Below are positions 35,342 to 43,546 of a DNA stretch of 64,000 nt, one piece after another (the first letter of the stretch is position 1; the number at the start of each line of letters is the position of its first letter). The DNA is taken from NCBI RefSeq assembly GCF_029892965.1, contig NZ_JARXWN010000009.1, forward strand, positions 62,001 to 126,000, written 5' to 3'. The position numbers and the translations under genes are program-made. This DNA comes from Dysgonomonas sp. PF1-14 (lineage in GTDB: Bacteria; Bacteroidota; Bacteroidia; Bacteroidales; Dysgonomonadaceae). The notes below the pieces were generated by a model. The model had not been told where the DNA came from. It saw only the letters and a program-made list of their open reading frames with translations, and did no database searches.

Positions 35342-36460
35342 TTAGTCTTGTTTTGGAAGCGGTGGAGGTGTTGTTGCCCACAGGTCTTGCAGGTCGGGTT
35401 GTCCACCTGCCGGCACCCAGTCGGCCAGTCCTTGTTTCCACACAAGAGTTTCACGCGTAATCACCTGTTTTTGGGCAAGCTCGGTCAGGCTGCTTTTATT
35501 GAAAGGCCCCGACTGCTTACCGTCTACCGCCACATAATATGCTACTGTGCCGGGTATTGGCGGAGGCGTAGCCTGTGTATTTTGTGCATTCTGATTGTTC
35601 TGCATCTGGTTAGACATTGCCTGTGTCATCTGGTTGGCCATAGCCATACCAGCACCTAGTCCGATACCCATACCGGCCGTACCTGAAGGATTTTCAGCAG
35701 CGGCTTCCATAGACTTGGCAGCTTTCAGTTTCATCAGTTTATCGAGGTCTATCTTGTCAAGACGGCTCAGTTCGAATATTTCTTTTTTCACCTCTTCCGG
35801 CATCGAAACGTTTTCGATGAGGAATTTAGTAACGTCCATACCATAAGCTGTGAAATCGTCTTTCATGTAGCCATAAATGGCCTCCGACAATTCGTTGAGG
35901 TTGGCAGCATAAGTCTCTACCGGAAGTTCTGCTTCTCCGGCTGCATCCGTAAAACGGGTTACGATAATGCTTTTAAGCTGTTCTTTGATATGTTCGGTGG
36001 TGAATGTCTGGTTTGTACCTACTATTTCGCGGATGAACACAGGAGCATCGGTCACCTTGAACGAATACAACCCGAATGCTCTGATCTCGACCATACCGAA
36101 ACGGTTATCGTTAAGGATTATAGCATTCTTGGTACCCCATTTCTGGTCGATGAAGTTTTTTGTACTCACAAAATACACTTCTGCCTTGAACGGACTGTTG
36201 AATCCGTATTTCCAACCTTTCAGCGTGGTCAGGATAGGCAGGTTCTGGGTATTAAGGGTATATGTTCCGGGAGAGAATGTGTCGGCAATCTGTCCTTCAT
36301 TAACAAATACCGCCATTTGCCCTTCGCGGACAATCAGCTTCGCATTGTTTTTGATCTCATTGTTATACCTCTCGAAACGATAAACGATCGTATCCTGTGT
36401 ATTGTCAAGGAACTCAATTATGTCTATAAGTTCGTTTTTCAGTCTGTCAAAAATACCCAT
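35342..36460 (-). CDS. SPFH-domain protein with C-terminal GYF_2 domain
   Basis: This 372-residue protein has an SPFH (band 7-like) domain at about 25-240 (REGQMAVFVNEGQ, FSPGTYTL, ALGLYSFKV-like strand at about 128). A glycine/methionine-rich stretch (about 262-290) and an Asn/Gln-Pro linker (290-310) follow. The end is a GYF_2/DUF4339-type domain (about 313-360, YYVAVDGKQSGPFN, WKQGLADWVPAG). It has no TM of its own. SPFH proteins form membrane-linked oligomers. It is paired with the zinc-ribbon membrane protein, so the two probably act together, perhaps in stress or envelope quality control. That last step is inference. Confidence 0.8.
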   Translation of the reverse strand: MGIFDRLKNELIDIIEFLDNTQDTIVYRFERYNNEIKNNAKLIVREGQMAVFVNEGQIADTFSPGTYTLNTQNLPILTTLKGWKYGFNSPFKAEVYFVSTKNFIDQKWGTKNAIILNDNRFGMVEIRAFGLYSFKVTDAPVFIREIVGTNQTFTTEHIKEQLKSIIVTRFTDAAGEAELPVETYAANLNELSEAIYGYMKDDFTAYGMDVTKFLIENVSMPEEVKKEIFELSRLDKIDLDKLMKLKAAKSMEAAAENPSGTAGMGIGLGAGMAMANQMTQAMSNQMQNNQNAQNTQATPPPIPGTVAYYVAVDGKQSGPFNKSSLTELAQKQVITRETLVWKQGLADWVPAGGQPDLQDLWATTPPPLPKQD

Positions 36461-36495
36461 GTGATATAAGTTTTTGTGTTAGTATTATTTTTCTT

Positions 36496-36503
36496 CAAAT
36501 ATA
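36496..36503 (-). promoter_or_regulatory. -7 box for the SPFH/zinc-ribbon operon
   Basis: On the minus strand TATATTTG lies 35 bases upstream of the SPFH start. A -33 element is not obvious. Confidence 0.45.
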
Positions 36504-36689
36504 AGTGATTTTTTGCCTTGTGGGGAAATTATAGTGATGGTTTTAATTTTTATTTTAAGATTATATTCAATGAATAATTCTGAAATAGTTTATCTATAAG
36601 ATATCAATGTACTAATGATAGCGATCTTTGAAGAAGTGAAATAGTGTACCCAAAAGGAGGTAAAGGTTATGAAAAGTAAAAACTATATA

Positions 36690-37036
36690 AATTCGTTACT
36701 TTTTAGTTAAAATTATATCACGCAAAGACGCGAAGGCGCAAAGAAAAAATACTTGTAACTTGTAACTACCAATAGGATGCAGAAACAGCGTTCGGAGTTA
36801 GCCAATTGCATTCGCCCCTACAGGAGAAAAGTAATGGAACAAAAAAACAATGTAGATCCGTTACATTCGTTACTTTTTAGTTAAAATTATCTCACGCAAA
36901 GACGCGAAGGCGCAAAGAAAAATGTACGATTCTTTGAACAGAATACAGAAGGAATGTCTATGCCAGTAAGAGATGAAAAGTAATGGAACAAAAAACAATG
37001 CAAATCCGTTACATTCGTTACATTTTAGTTAAAATA
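36690..37036. repeat. Imperfect tandem repeats in the SPFH-lipoprotein spacer
   Basis: TTCGTTACTTTTTAGTTAAA plus the following CACGCAAAGACGCGAAGGCG occurs at about 36693 and 36869, about 176 bases apart. A third, shortened copy (TTCGTTACATTTTAGTTAAA) starts near 37015. A second motif, AAGTAATGGAACAAAAAA, occurs near 36830 and 36977. The rest of 36504-37101 shows no gene. It is probably a decaying intergenic repeat array, not a CRISPR. Confidence 0.6.
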
Positions 37037-37101
37037 AAAGAGAATTGAAGATTAATCTGCTTACTATCAATAAAAAAATGTAATGTTTATCACCTTTTAG
37101 G

Positions 37102-37132
37102 TTGTAAAGTATGAAAAAGAATTATAACTTTG
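37102..37132 (+). promoter_or_regulatory. Promoter of the small lipoprotein gene
   Basis: TTG (37102-37104) and a TAACTTTG -7 box (37125-37132) are 20 bases apart, 25 bases before the start codon. Confidence 0.6.
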
Positions 37133-37157
37133 TTAGGATTAGATTAATACCTCATAT

Positions 37158-37691
37158 ATGAAATTCTTAACACTTCTTTTTGTTCTGTTCTTTTTATCCG
37201 GTTGTTCCAATATGCTGCCCGAACCCGACCTTCATCTGAGGCTGAAAGGTCAGAAGCAGACAATCAACAGTATTATCTCGAATGGGGAAGTACTCCCCCA
37301 CTCTGTGGCTGCACTCAACAAGGATCAGGAAATAGATTCGTTTTACCAGTTGTACCAGAATGGAGAGAACAGTTTGCTAAAAGTATCGGAAACTCATTTA
37401 TGGAACAGTGAGCCTAGCGACACTACGTTTGTGTACTATTTTGACAAATATGAAAATCTGTTTGCTTTTCAGGTAAAGGTCACTTTATCGAACGACAGCC
37501 TGTACAATTCGGCAACTGCCTTTTATGACAACTATATGGAAATAGTATCGCAGGAATATGCCACTATAGACAACTGCGACATACCAATGGATGGTACAGA
37601 TACATTGTATGTCGATTTTTCCAAATACCGTCTTCCTACCGATGTAAAGACTTTCGCAAAGGAGAAAAAGATTATTCTGCGGAACCGGTAG
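37158..37691 (+). CDS. Small lipoprotein of unknown function
   Basis: This 177-residue protein has a clear signal and lipobox LFFLSGCSN (Cys16). The remainder is a mixed alpha/beta domain with no motif I recognise (KYENLFAFQVKVTLSND, DTLYVDFSKYRLP). It stands alone, with its own promoter, between the repeat array and the convergent hydrogenase accessory operon. It is probably anchored in the outer or inner membrane facing the periplasm. No function is proposed. Confidence 0.75.
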   Translation: MKFLTLLFVLFFLSGCSNMLPEPDLHLRLKGQKQTINSIISNGEVLPHSVAALNKDQEIDSFYQLYQNGENSLLKVSETHLWNSEPSDTTFVYYFDKYENLFAFQVKVTLSNDSLYNSATAFYDNYMEIVSQEYATIDNCDIPMDGTDTLYVDFSKYRLPTDVKTFAKEKKIILRNR

Positions 37692-37730
37692 ACAGGGAGT
37701 TCTGTAAAGGGGCTATAATATTCAGAATAT

Positions 37731-37808
37731 TGGCGGTTTTAGCCAAATCAATTCGACTAAAGTCTATTATATCCAGAATCTTAATCCACGCCTTAAAAGG
37801 CGTGGCAA
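37731..37808 (+). repeat. Four-hairpin interspersed repeat, partial copy C
   Basis: It holds GGC..GCC (about 37732-37744), CGACTAAAGTC (about 37754-37764) and CCACGCCTT/AAGGCGTGG (37786-37805), followed by CAACT. The last three hairpins match copies A and B; the first hairpin is missing or replaced. It lies between convergent genes. Confidence 0.7.
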
Positions 37809-37841
37809 CTATGAGTTTAAAAGTCACAGCATAAGAGAGTT

Positions 37842-38537
37842 TTAATTCCTATCTTTCAGCAACCAATTGCACCAGTTGTCCATGCCTGTGCCTTTTGTAG
37901 CAGAGACTTCAAAGAAGCATAGTTTATGGTTTACTTTCAAGGCATTTTCGCGTAGCTTGTTTATATCCGTATCCAGATAAGGAGCTAAGTCTATCTTGTT
38001 GATAACACAGATATCGGCTTCCTGAAACATATACGGGTACTTCAACGGTTTGTCGTCTCCTTCGGTAGTGCTGATAATCACCACTTTCTTGTCCTCGCCC
38101 AGATCGTACATGGCAGGACAAACCAGATTGCCGACATTTTCGATGAAGACCAGTGCATTATCGTCCGGATTCAACTTTTGTAATGCCTGCTTGATCATAT
38201 CGGCCTCCAAGTGGCAACCCATACCAGTATTTACCTGATAGGCAGACACTTCAAGAGCAGCTATACGGTCGGCATCGTTTGTGGTTTGTTGGTCGCCTTC
38301 TATCACATACACAGGTACTTGCCCCTTGATGCGACGGATAGTTTCTTCCAACAGGGAAGTCTTACCCGAACCGGGCGAACTCATAAGGTTGAGGCAAAAG
38401 ATGTTCTTTGAGTTGAAATAACCCTTGTTCTCATCGGCGATTATATTGTTGCGCGACAGGATATCTTCTTCTACGGCTATGATCATCTTTTCGTCTACCG
38501 TATATTTCTGTTCATTGGTTTTGTCTTGTTGGCTCAT
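37842..38537 (-). CDS. hypB: Hydrogenase nickel incorporation GTPase HypB
   Basis: This 231-residue protein has the P-loop SSPGSGKT (53-60), the internal metal site GMGCHLEADM (Cys108-His109), GNLVCPA (about 139) and the GTP-specificity motif NKIDLAPY. HypB hydrolyses GTP to drive nickel insertion into the hydrogenase large subunit, with HypA. The N-terminus lacks both the His-rich stretch and the CxxCGC nickel site of some HypB proteins, so nickel storage is unlikely. It is the last gene of the leftward accessory operon, 1 base after hypA. Confidence 0.97.
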   Translation of the reverse strand: MSQQDKTNEQKYTVDEKMIIAVEEDILSRNNIIADENKGYFNSKNIFCLNLMSSPGSGKTSLLEETIRRIKGQVPVYVIEGDQQTTNDADRIAALEVSAYQVNTGMGCHLEADMIKQALQKLNPDDNALVFIENVGNLVCPAMYDLGEDKKVVIISTTEGDDKPLKYPYMFQEADICVINKIDLAPYLDTDINKLRENALKVNHKLCFFEVSATKGTGMDNWCNWLLKDRN

Positions 38538-38538
38538 A

Positions 38539-38895
38539 TCAGTCTTTGGTTTTATTTTTTACGACTATCGACTTTATCCTCAGCTCTTTGCCTTTGAGTA
38601 TGCTTACACAATACGATCCGCAATGCGGACATGGTGAAAACAGGACATCGACAGGGAAGACTGCTTCGCAATCGCCGCATCGGCCTTCACCCGCTATATC
38701 GTGGCGTACGATACGGGCATTGTTGAGCATAGTGCCTTTTACAGAGCTTTCGAGGGCAAACTCGAGTGTATGAAGCTCTACTCCGGCAAGGCTGCCGATC
38801 TCGAGTTCGAGTTCTTCTATCTCTGTAGCCTGATGCTTTCGCGCCTGTTGTTCGGCTAGTTGTACAATGCTTTGAGCTATAGATAATTCGTGCAT
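38539..38895 (-). CDS. hypA: Hydrogenase nickel metallochaperone HypA
   Basis: This 118-residue protein begins MHELSIAQSI with the nickel-ligand His2. It carries the zinc site Cys73-x2-Cys76 and Cys89-x2-Cys92. Length is typical (113-118). It binds nickel and delivers it with HypB. It lies between hypF (6 bases) and hypB (1 base) in the same operon. Confidence 0.97.
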   Translation of the reverse strand: MHELSIAQSIVQLAEQQARKHQATEIEELELEIGSLAGVELHTLEFALESSVKGTMLNNARIVRHDIAGEGRCGDCEAVFPVDVLFSPCPHCGSYCVSILKGKELRIKSIVVKNKTKD

Positions 38896-38901
38896 AATGG
38901 T

Positions 38902-41148
38902 TTATAATCTTCTCGATGCGGCTACAGCCAGTTGTCCGGCAGCTATACCGCTATCGTTGCATGGTATCTTACAGGGAATGTATAACGGGATTCCCTCTTG
39001 CGAAAATAGTAAATGTAATTGTTCCGTCAAACGTTTATTCTGAAAACATCCGCCCGACAACACAACTTTGGTCGTACCGGTCTGGCTGAGAAGGAGTTTC
39101 GATTTTTCCAAGATAAGGTATGCCAATGAGTTATGCACCTTAGCTGAAATTTGCCCTGTATCAACACCATCGGCCAAATCGCGTAATACCCCTTCAAACA
39201 AGGAGCGTGACGAAATGACAGGGTTTTGATAGTCAACTGTATATCGGCTAACCATATCGTTATTTGCTGACTGTTCCAACAAAACAGGAGCTTCTGCCTG
39301 ACGAGTAGCTACATCGCACAGACCAAGCAGAGAAGACAGAGCATCGAACAAACGCCCTGCTCCGGAGGTCAGAGGTACATTTATACCCTTATCTATCATA
39401 GTTTTGAGCATATCTATCTTTGTATGTCCTAACCGCTCGATAAAGGATTGAGGTATGTCAAGTCCGTAATGATAGAGATAAGAAACCGCCATGCGCCATG
39501 CCTCATCCGAAGCCTTGTCTCCACCGGGCATAGGGACATATTCCAGATGTGAAAGACGGGTATATTCCTTCTTGTCGCATAGGAAGAACTCGCCGCCCCA
39601 TATTTTGCCGTCGTCACCCAATCCTGTTCCGTCCCACACGACAGCTATTACGGATTCATGGATTCCGTATTCGAGCATACAGGCAGCAGCATGGGCGTGG
39701 TGATGCTGTACCCTCTGCAATGGTATGGAATGAGCCAAAGCCATTTCTTCGGCTTCGCGGCTCGACATATAGTCGGGATGCAGGTCGCAAGCCAGTTGCT
39801 TCGGACTGAAACGGAAAAGATGGCGGAACCGCTCCAAAGATTCTTTATAGAAACTGAGTGTCTCCCAGCTTTTGAGATCGCCTATGTATTGGCTTTGTAT
39901 AACAGTATCGCCTTTACCCAATGCAAAAGTGTTTACTTTCTCTGCACCGAATGCCAGTATACCGTCAGCATTCACGTCTGCAAAGAACGGTTCGGGTACA
40001 TAGCCGCGCGAACGCCTTATCAGACATGGCTTATCAGCACAGACATGAAGTATAGAATCGTCTATACGATTGTGTATAATGCGATTGTGATGTAATATAA
40101 GGTCTACCTTTTCGCCGAACTGCCCTTCAGCCTCATCGGGTGATATGACAATGGGCAATTCGCTCAGATTACCACTTGTCATTACCAGTGCAGGAGAGCT
40201 TAAATGCTTGAACCAGTCGTAATGTAGCGGCATATATGGAAGCATACAACCCAAAGTATTCATGCCGGGATTGATTCCCGAAGCCAGTGCTTTGTGTTGC
40301 TTCAGCAATACGATAGGTCTACGCCACGACATGATGCTTTCTCGCTCCACATCGTTAAGTTGTGTATATTGTCGAAGATACTCCTCATCGCGGAACATCA
40401 CTGCAAAGGGCTTGGTATCTCTGTGCTTCACTTCTCTCAGGCGATTTACAGCCTGTTCGTTCGTCGCATCGCAGATAAGGTGATAACCGCCTATACCTTT
40501 AGCTGCTATCACTTTACCTGATGACAGTAGTTTTACTGACAAGGCGAGTAATTCTTCATAGCCTGTATATTCTACACCATCATACGTTGCATAATAAACA
40601 GGGCCGCAATAGTTACAAGCTACAGGCTGTGCATGGAAGCGCCGATCGTATATATCGGTATATTCCTTTTGACAGTCGGGACACATAATGAATTCAGCCA
40701 TTGTCGTATTCTTCCTGTCGTAGGGTAAGTCTTTGATAATGGAGAATCTGGGCCCACAATGCGTACAGTTGATAAAGGGGTAACCTATCCTGTGAGCTTG
40801 TGCCTGCCTGTCGTGCAAACAATCGGCGCATACAGCTATGTCGGGAGCTACCTGTGTAACTTCGTCCGACAGTGATTGACTTGGAATGATCTCAAAGTCT
40901 TTATAACCGACATTATCCTCTATTTCAGTGATATGGATATGATGAATAGCCGCAACTACAGGATGCTCTTCCTGTATACGCTGTACGAACCTATTACAAG
41001 CTTCTTCTGTTGTTTCGAGACGAATAACAACACCATCGTTGGTATTGGCAACCGTACCTTTCAGCCCCATCTGTTTTGCCAGCAGATAGATAAAGGGACG
41101 GAAACCCACCCCTTGTACAAGGCCTTGTATGTGTATTTGTGTTATCAC
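38902..41148 (-). CDS. hypF: Carbamoyltransferase HypF
   Basis: This 748-residue protein has the full HypF order. It comprises an acylphosphatase domain (1-90, VQGVGFRPF), two zinc-finger pairs (Cys107/110, 128/131, 156/159, 178/181), a YrdC-like domain (about 195-380) and a Kae1-like domain with HHHAHAAAC. It makes the thiocyanate precursor of the cyanide ligands from carbamoyl phosphate and ATP, handing it to HypE. The start codon is GTG; it shares one base with the stop of the upstream 81-residue gene (TAGTG), so translation is coupled. Confidence 0.97.
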   Translation of the reverse strand: MITQIHIQGLVQGVGFRPFIYLLAKQMGLKGTVANTNDGVVIRLETTEEACNRFVQRIQEEHPVVAAIHHIHITEIEDNVGYKDFEIIPSQSLSDEVTQVAPDIAVCADCLHDRQAQAHRIGYPFINCTHCGPRFSIIKDLPYDRKNTTMAEFIMCPDCQKEYTDIYDRRFHAQPVACNYCGPVYYATYDGVEYTGYEELLALSVKLLSSGKVIAAKGIGGYHLICDATNEQAVNRLREVKHRDTKPFAVMFRDEEYLRQYTQLNDVERESIMSWRRPIVLLKQHKALASGINPGMNTLGCMLPYMPLHYDWFKHLSSPALVMTSGNLSELPIVISPDEAEGQFGEKVDLILHHNRIIHNRIDDSILHVCADKPCLIRRSRGYVPEPFFADVNADGILAFGAEKVNTFALGKGDTVIQSQYIGDLKSWETLSFYKESLERFRHLFRFSPKQLACDLHPDYMSSREAEEMALAHSIPLQRVQHHHAHAAACMLEYGIHESVIAVVWDGTGLGDDGKIWGGEFFLCDKKEYTRLSHLEYVPMPGGDKASDEAWRMAVSYLYHYGLDIPQSFIERLGHTKIDMLKTMIDKGINVPLTSGAGRLFDALSSLLGLCDVATRQAEAPVLLEQSANNDMVSRYTVDYQNPVISSRSLFEGVLRDLADGVDTGQISAKVHNSLAYLILEKSKLLLSQTGTTKVVLSGGCFQNKRLTEQLHLLFSQEGIPLYIPCKIPCNDSGIAAGQLAVAASRRL

Positions 41149-41393
41149 TATTTGGCTTTTACCAGCTTTGACGAGATGAAGAACAGAAGCATGAAGATGA
41201 AGGACACAAAGAATAAGAAGCCGTATAACTCCATAGTATGCTCATGGTATACAATTCCGGATTCACTATCGTAATGATTTCCGAAATCATTATACTCCAT
41301 CTGCGAACGGCTATAGAACATGATCCCAAAGAAGATAGTGAACAGAGAAAGCAGCCCACCCAGAAAATACAGTATATACTTTGTCGGCTTCAT
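41148..41393 (-). CDS. Small two-TM membrane protein in the hyp operon
   Basis: This 81-residue protein has two TM segments (about 6-26 and 56-76) joined by a polar loop rich in Tyr, His, Glu and Asp (MEYNDFGNHYDSESG). It lies between the FmdE-like gene (10 bases) and hypF (1-base overlap), so it is very likely a real, co-translated gene. I recognise no family. The acidic and His-containing loop could bind metal or contact a partner, but this is speculation. Confidence 0.65.
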   Translation of the reverse strand: MKPTKYILYFLGGLLSLFTIFFGIMFYSRSQMEYNDFGNHYDSESGIVYHEHTMELYGFLFFVSFIFMLLFFISSKLVKAK

Positions 41394-41403
41394 CGATAGG
41401 AAT

Positions 41404-41937
41404 CTATTTTATCTCGAAAATCTCATCTCTATCCAGTTCGTACCAATAGCGAATAGCCAGTTCACGCACATATTCCCAATACATCGGCGCATGCCCCCAT
41501 CGCTTGACAGCTCCGGTTATCTCTGTTCTTATCATATTTAAAACCTCGTCCTTTATCTTGACATGAACAGACCTGTCATTTGTATGGAAAACAGCTTCGG
41601 GGAGCGGGCTATCAGTTGCTTGGGAAACAATCAGTCCATGCCCGAATGTTGCACTGGTACTTACCTGCAAACCATCGTTGAGACAACTTACCGGAGGCTT
41701 GTTGCCAGCCAAAGATGTAATACTTACACCACCTGCTTCGGCACTCAATCTGCTAAGGGCATAAATACCCATCTTAACTCCTATAATTGCATAAATACCC
41801 AGATGCCCATGCAACTCGTTTGTTAACACTCCGGCTCGCCATTCTTCAACTCCATAGCGTTCTATGGTTTTAGCTACCATAGGCCTCATGTCTGTAGAAT
41901 ATACAGCGGGTTCCAACGGGAAGGATTCAAATATCAT
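41404..41937 (-). CDS. FmdE-family protein at the head of the hyp operon
   Basis: This 177-residue protein has the FmdE domain signatures: HGHLGIY (His43, His45), GVKMG, then CLNDGLQ (Cys85, Asp88) and TSATFGHG (His100). FmdE was first described as a subunit linked to formylmethanofuran dehydrogenase, but stand-alone copies are common in bacteria without it, and no other such subunit is present here. The conserved His and Cys residues suggest a metal site. Its place as first gene of the hypF-hypA-hypB operon suggests a metal-handling role in hydrogenase maturation, which is inference. Confidence 0.8.
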   Translation of the reverse strand: MIFESFPLEPAVYSTDMRPMVAKTIERYGVEEWRAGVLTNELHGHLGIYAIIGVKMGIYALSRLSAEAGGVSITSLAGNKPPVSCLNDGLQVSTSATFGHGLIVSQATDSPLPEAVFHTNDRSVHVKIKDEVLNMIRTEITGAVKRWGHAPMYWEYVRELAIRYWYELDRDEIFEIK

Positions 41938-42102
41938 AGATATAGATTTTATTTATGGTTCATCTTTTATTGTTATCAAACAAGATCTGGACTATGGTTA
42001 AGCGCCCTCCGGCAGAAAATGTTGTCTAACTAACCGATTTACTGATACATATTACATTACGCATATATAGAAAAGGGCTTGCAGAACAATTTTCGCCAAC
42101 AA

Positions 42103-42110
42103 CAAAGTTA
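42103..42110 (-). promoter_or_regulatory. -7 box for the fmdE-hypF-hypA-hypB operon
   Basis: On the minus strand TAACTTTG is 165 bases upstream of the FmdE start, in the divergent spacer. No convincing -33 element is seen. Confidence 0.4.
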
Positions 42111-42164
42111 AACAAATAATCGGTTTTTGTAATCCATATGACTATTTCTTAAAAATATAATTGT

Positions 42165-42172
42165 TATATTTG
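42165..42172 (+). promoter_or_regulatory. -7 box for the hypCDE-hydrogenase operon
   Basis: TATATTTG lies 36 bases before the hypC start codon, giving a short leader. The divergent layout would allow one regulator to control both hydrogenase operons from this spacer. Confidence 0.5.
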
Positions 42173-42208
42173 AGATTGTATTTATCTCACACTAAAACCT
42201 TTAATGCT

Positions 42209-42454
42209 ATGTGCCTAGCCGTACCAGGAAAAATCATAAGTATAGATAATTCTATCCCCGACCTTACGATGGCTAAAGTGGATTTTGGCGGTATGCTGAA
42301 AGATATCTGCATACAATGGGTAGAAGCATCCGTCGGCAGTTACATACTTGCACATGCAGGAATGGCCATATCGGTGGTTGATGAAGAACATGCCGAAGAA
42401 ACGCTCGCCGACTTCGAGGCTATCGCACGATCTTTAGAAAATCCCGCAACATGA
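42209..42454 (+). CDS. hypC: Hydrogenase maturation chaperone HypC
   Basis: This 81-residue protein starts MCLAVPGKI; Cys2 is the essential metal-binding residue. I chose ATG at 42209 because it places Cys2 correctly; the longer reading from 42161 adds 16 unrelated residues and overlaps the -7 box. HypC carries the Fe(CN)2CO unit with HypD and delivers it to the large subunit. Its stop overlaps the hypD start (ATGA). Confidence 0.97.
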   Translation: MCLAVPGKIISIDNSIPDLTMAKVDFGGMLKDICIQWVEASVGSYILAHAGMAISVVDEEHAEETLADFEAIARSLENPAT

Positions 42455-43545
42455 AGTATCTGGATGAATATAGGGACAAGGAGCAGGTAAAAATGCTTGT
42501 AAATGCAATACGGAAAACCGTAACACGCTCATGGTCTGTCATGGAAATATGTGGCGGACAAACTCACTCCATAGCCCGCTATCGCATCGAAGATATGTTA
42601 CCACCCGAGATAAAATTATTACATGGACCCGGTTGCCCGGTATGTGTAACCCCGATAGAAACCATAGACCTTGCACTGGATATTGCCAGACGCCCGGAAG
42701 TTATTTTCACTTCGTTCGGCGATATGATGCGTGTACCCGGAACTATGGAAGATCTGCTGAGTGTGAAAGCTAAAGGTGCGGACGTCAGGATGCTATATTC
42801 CTCATTAGATGCGGTAGAGCTGGCAGAAAAAAATCCTGATAAGGAAGTGGTCTTCTTTGCCGTAGGTTTTGAGACTACTATTCCGGTACATCTTACAGCC
42901 GTAAGAGAAGCGCAGCGCAGAGGCTTGACAAATTTCTCCATCCTGGCATCGTTCTTTACAGTGCCTGCTGCAATAGACACCATATTGTCCGATCCTGAAA
43001 ACAAGGTGGACGGATTTCTTACAGCAGGGCATGTATGTGCTATAATGGGAAATAAAGATTACTATCCGTTGGCTGAAAAGTATAATCGCCCGATGGTAGT
43101 TACAGGATTCGAACCGATCGACTTATTATATGGTATATACAGGTGTATCCTCCAACTAGAAGCAGGAACGGCAAATGTAGAGAATGCTTACAAACGGATA
43201 GTACCAGAAAATGGTAATTCCGCATTCCAAAAGCTTATGAGCGAAATGCTGGAACCATTCGATCAGGAATGGCGCGGAATCGGGCAAATACCACTAAGCG
43301 GGTTAAGGCTGAAACCCAACTATAAGCAATATGATGCCGCAAAGAAATTTTCGACGGCAGATAAAATAAATAATATAAAGGTAAACAAAGCCTCTCTGGA
43401 ATGTATAGCCGGAGATATAATGAAAGGGAATAAACAGGCTGCCGATTGTCCGTATTTCGGAAAAGACTGTAATCCGGAGCATCCGGTAGGTGCACCGATG
43501 GTATCGTCCGAAGGTGTTTGTGCAGCATACTATAACTATAAATAA
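42451..43545 (+). CDS. hypD: Hydrogenase maturation scaffold HypD
   Basis: This 364-residue protein contains MEICGGQTHS (Cys34), GPGCPVCVTP (Cys61, Cys64), and Cys residues near the C-terminus for a [4Fe-4S] cluster (CPYFGKDC, SEGVCAAYY). It assembles the Fe(CN)2CO centre with HypC and HypE. It overlaps hypC by 4 bases and ends one base before hypE. Confidence 0.97.
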   Translation: MKYLDEYRDKEQVKMLVNAIRKTVTRSWSVMEICGGQTHSIARYRIEDMLPPEIKLLHGPGCPVCVTPIETIDLALDIARRPEVIFTSFGDMMRVPGTMEDLLSVKAKGADVRMLYSSLDAVELAEKNPDKEVVFFAVGFETTIPVHLTAVREAQRRGLTNFSILASFFTVPAAIDTILSDPENKVDGFLTAGHVCAIMGNKDYYPLAEKYNRPMVVTGFEPIDLLYGIYRCILQLEAGTANVENAYKRIVPENGNSAFQKLMSEMLEPFDQEWRGIGQIPLSGLRLKPNYKQYDAAKKFSTADKINNIKVNKASLECIAGDIMKGNKQAADCPYFGKDCNPEHPVGAPMVSSEGVCAAYYNYK

Positions 43546-43546
43546 T

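Noticed and set aside
36690-37036. Possible CRISPR array
   Set aside because: Units are 57 bases or more, imperfect and about 176 bases apart, with similar sequence between copies rather than unique spacers; no cas gene is nearby.
37842-38537. UreG (urease GTPase) for the HypB gene
   Set aside because: The neighbouring hypA and hypF, the GMGCHLEA motif and length fit HypB; no urease genes are present.
41404-41937. Formylmethanofuran dehydrogenase subunit E as a true function
   Set aside because: No other subunit of that complex or C1 pathway gene is in the window; only the domain is shared.
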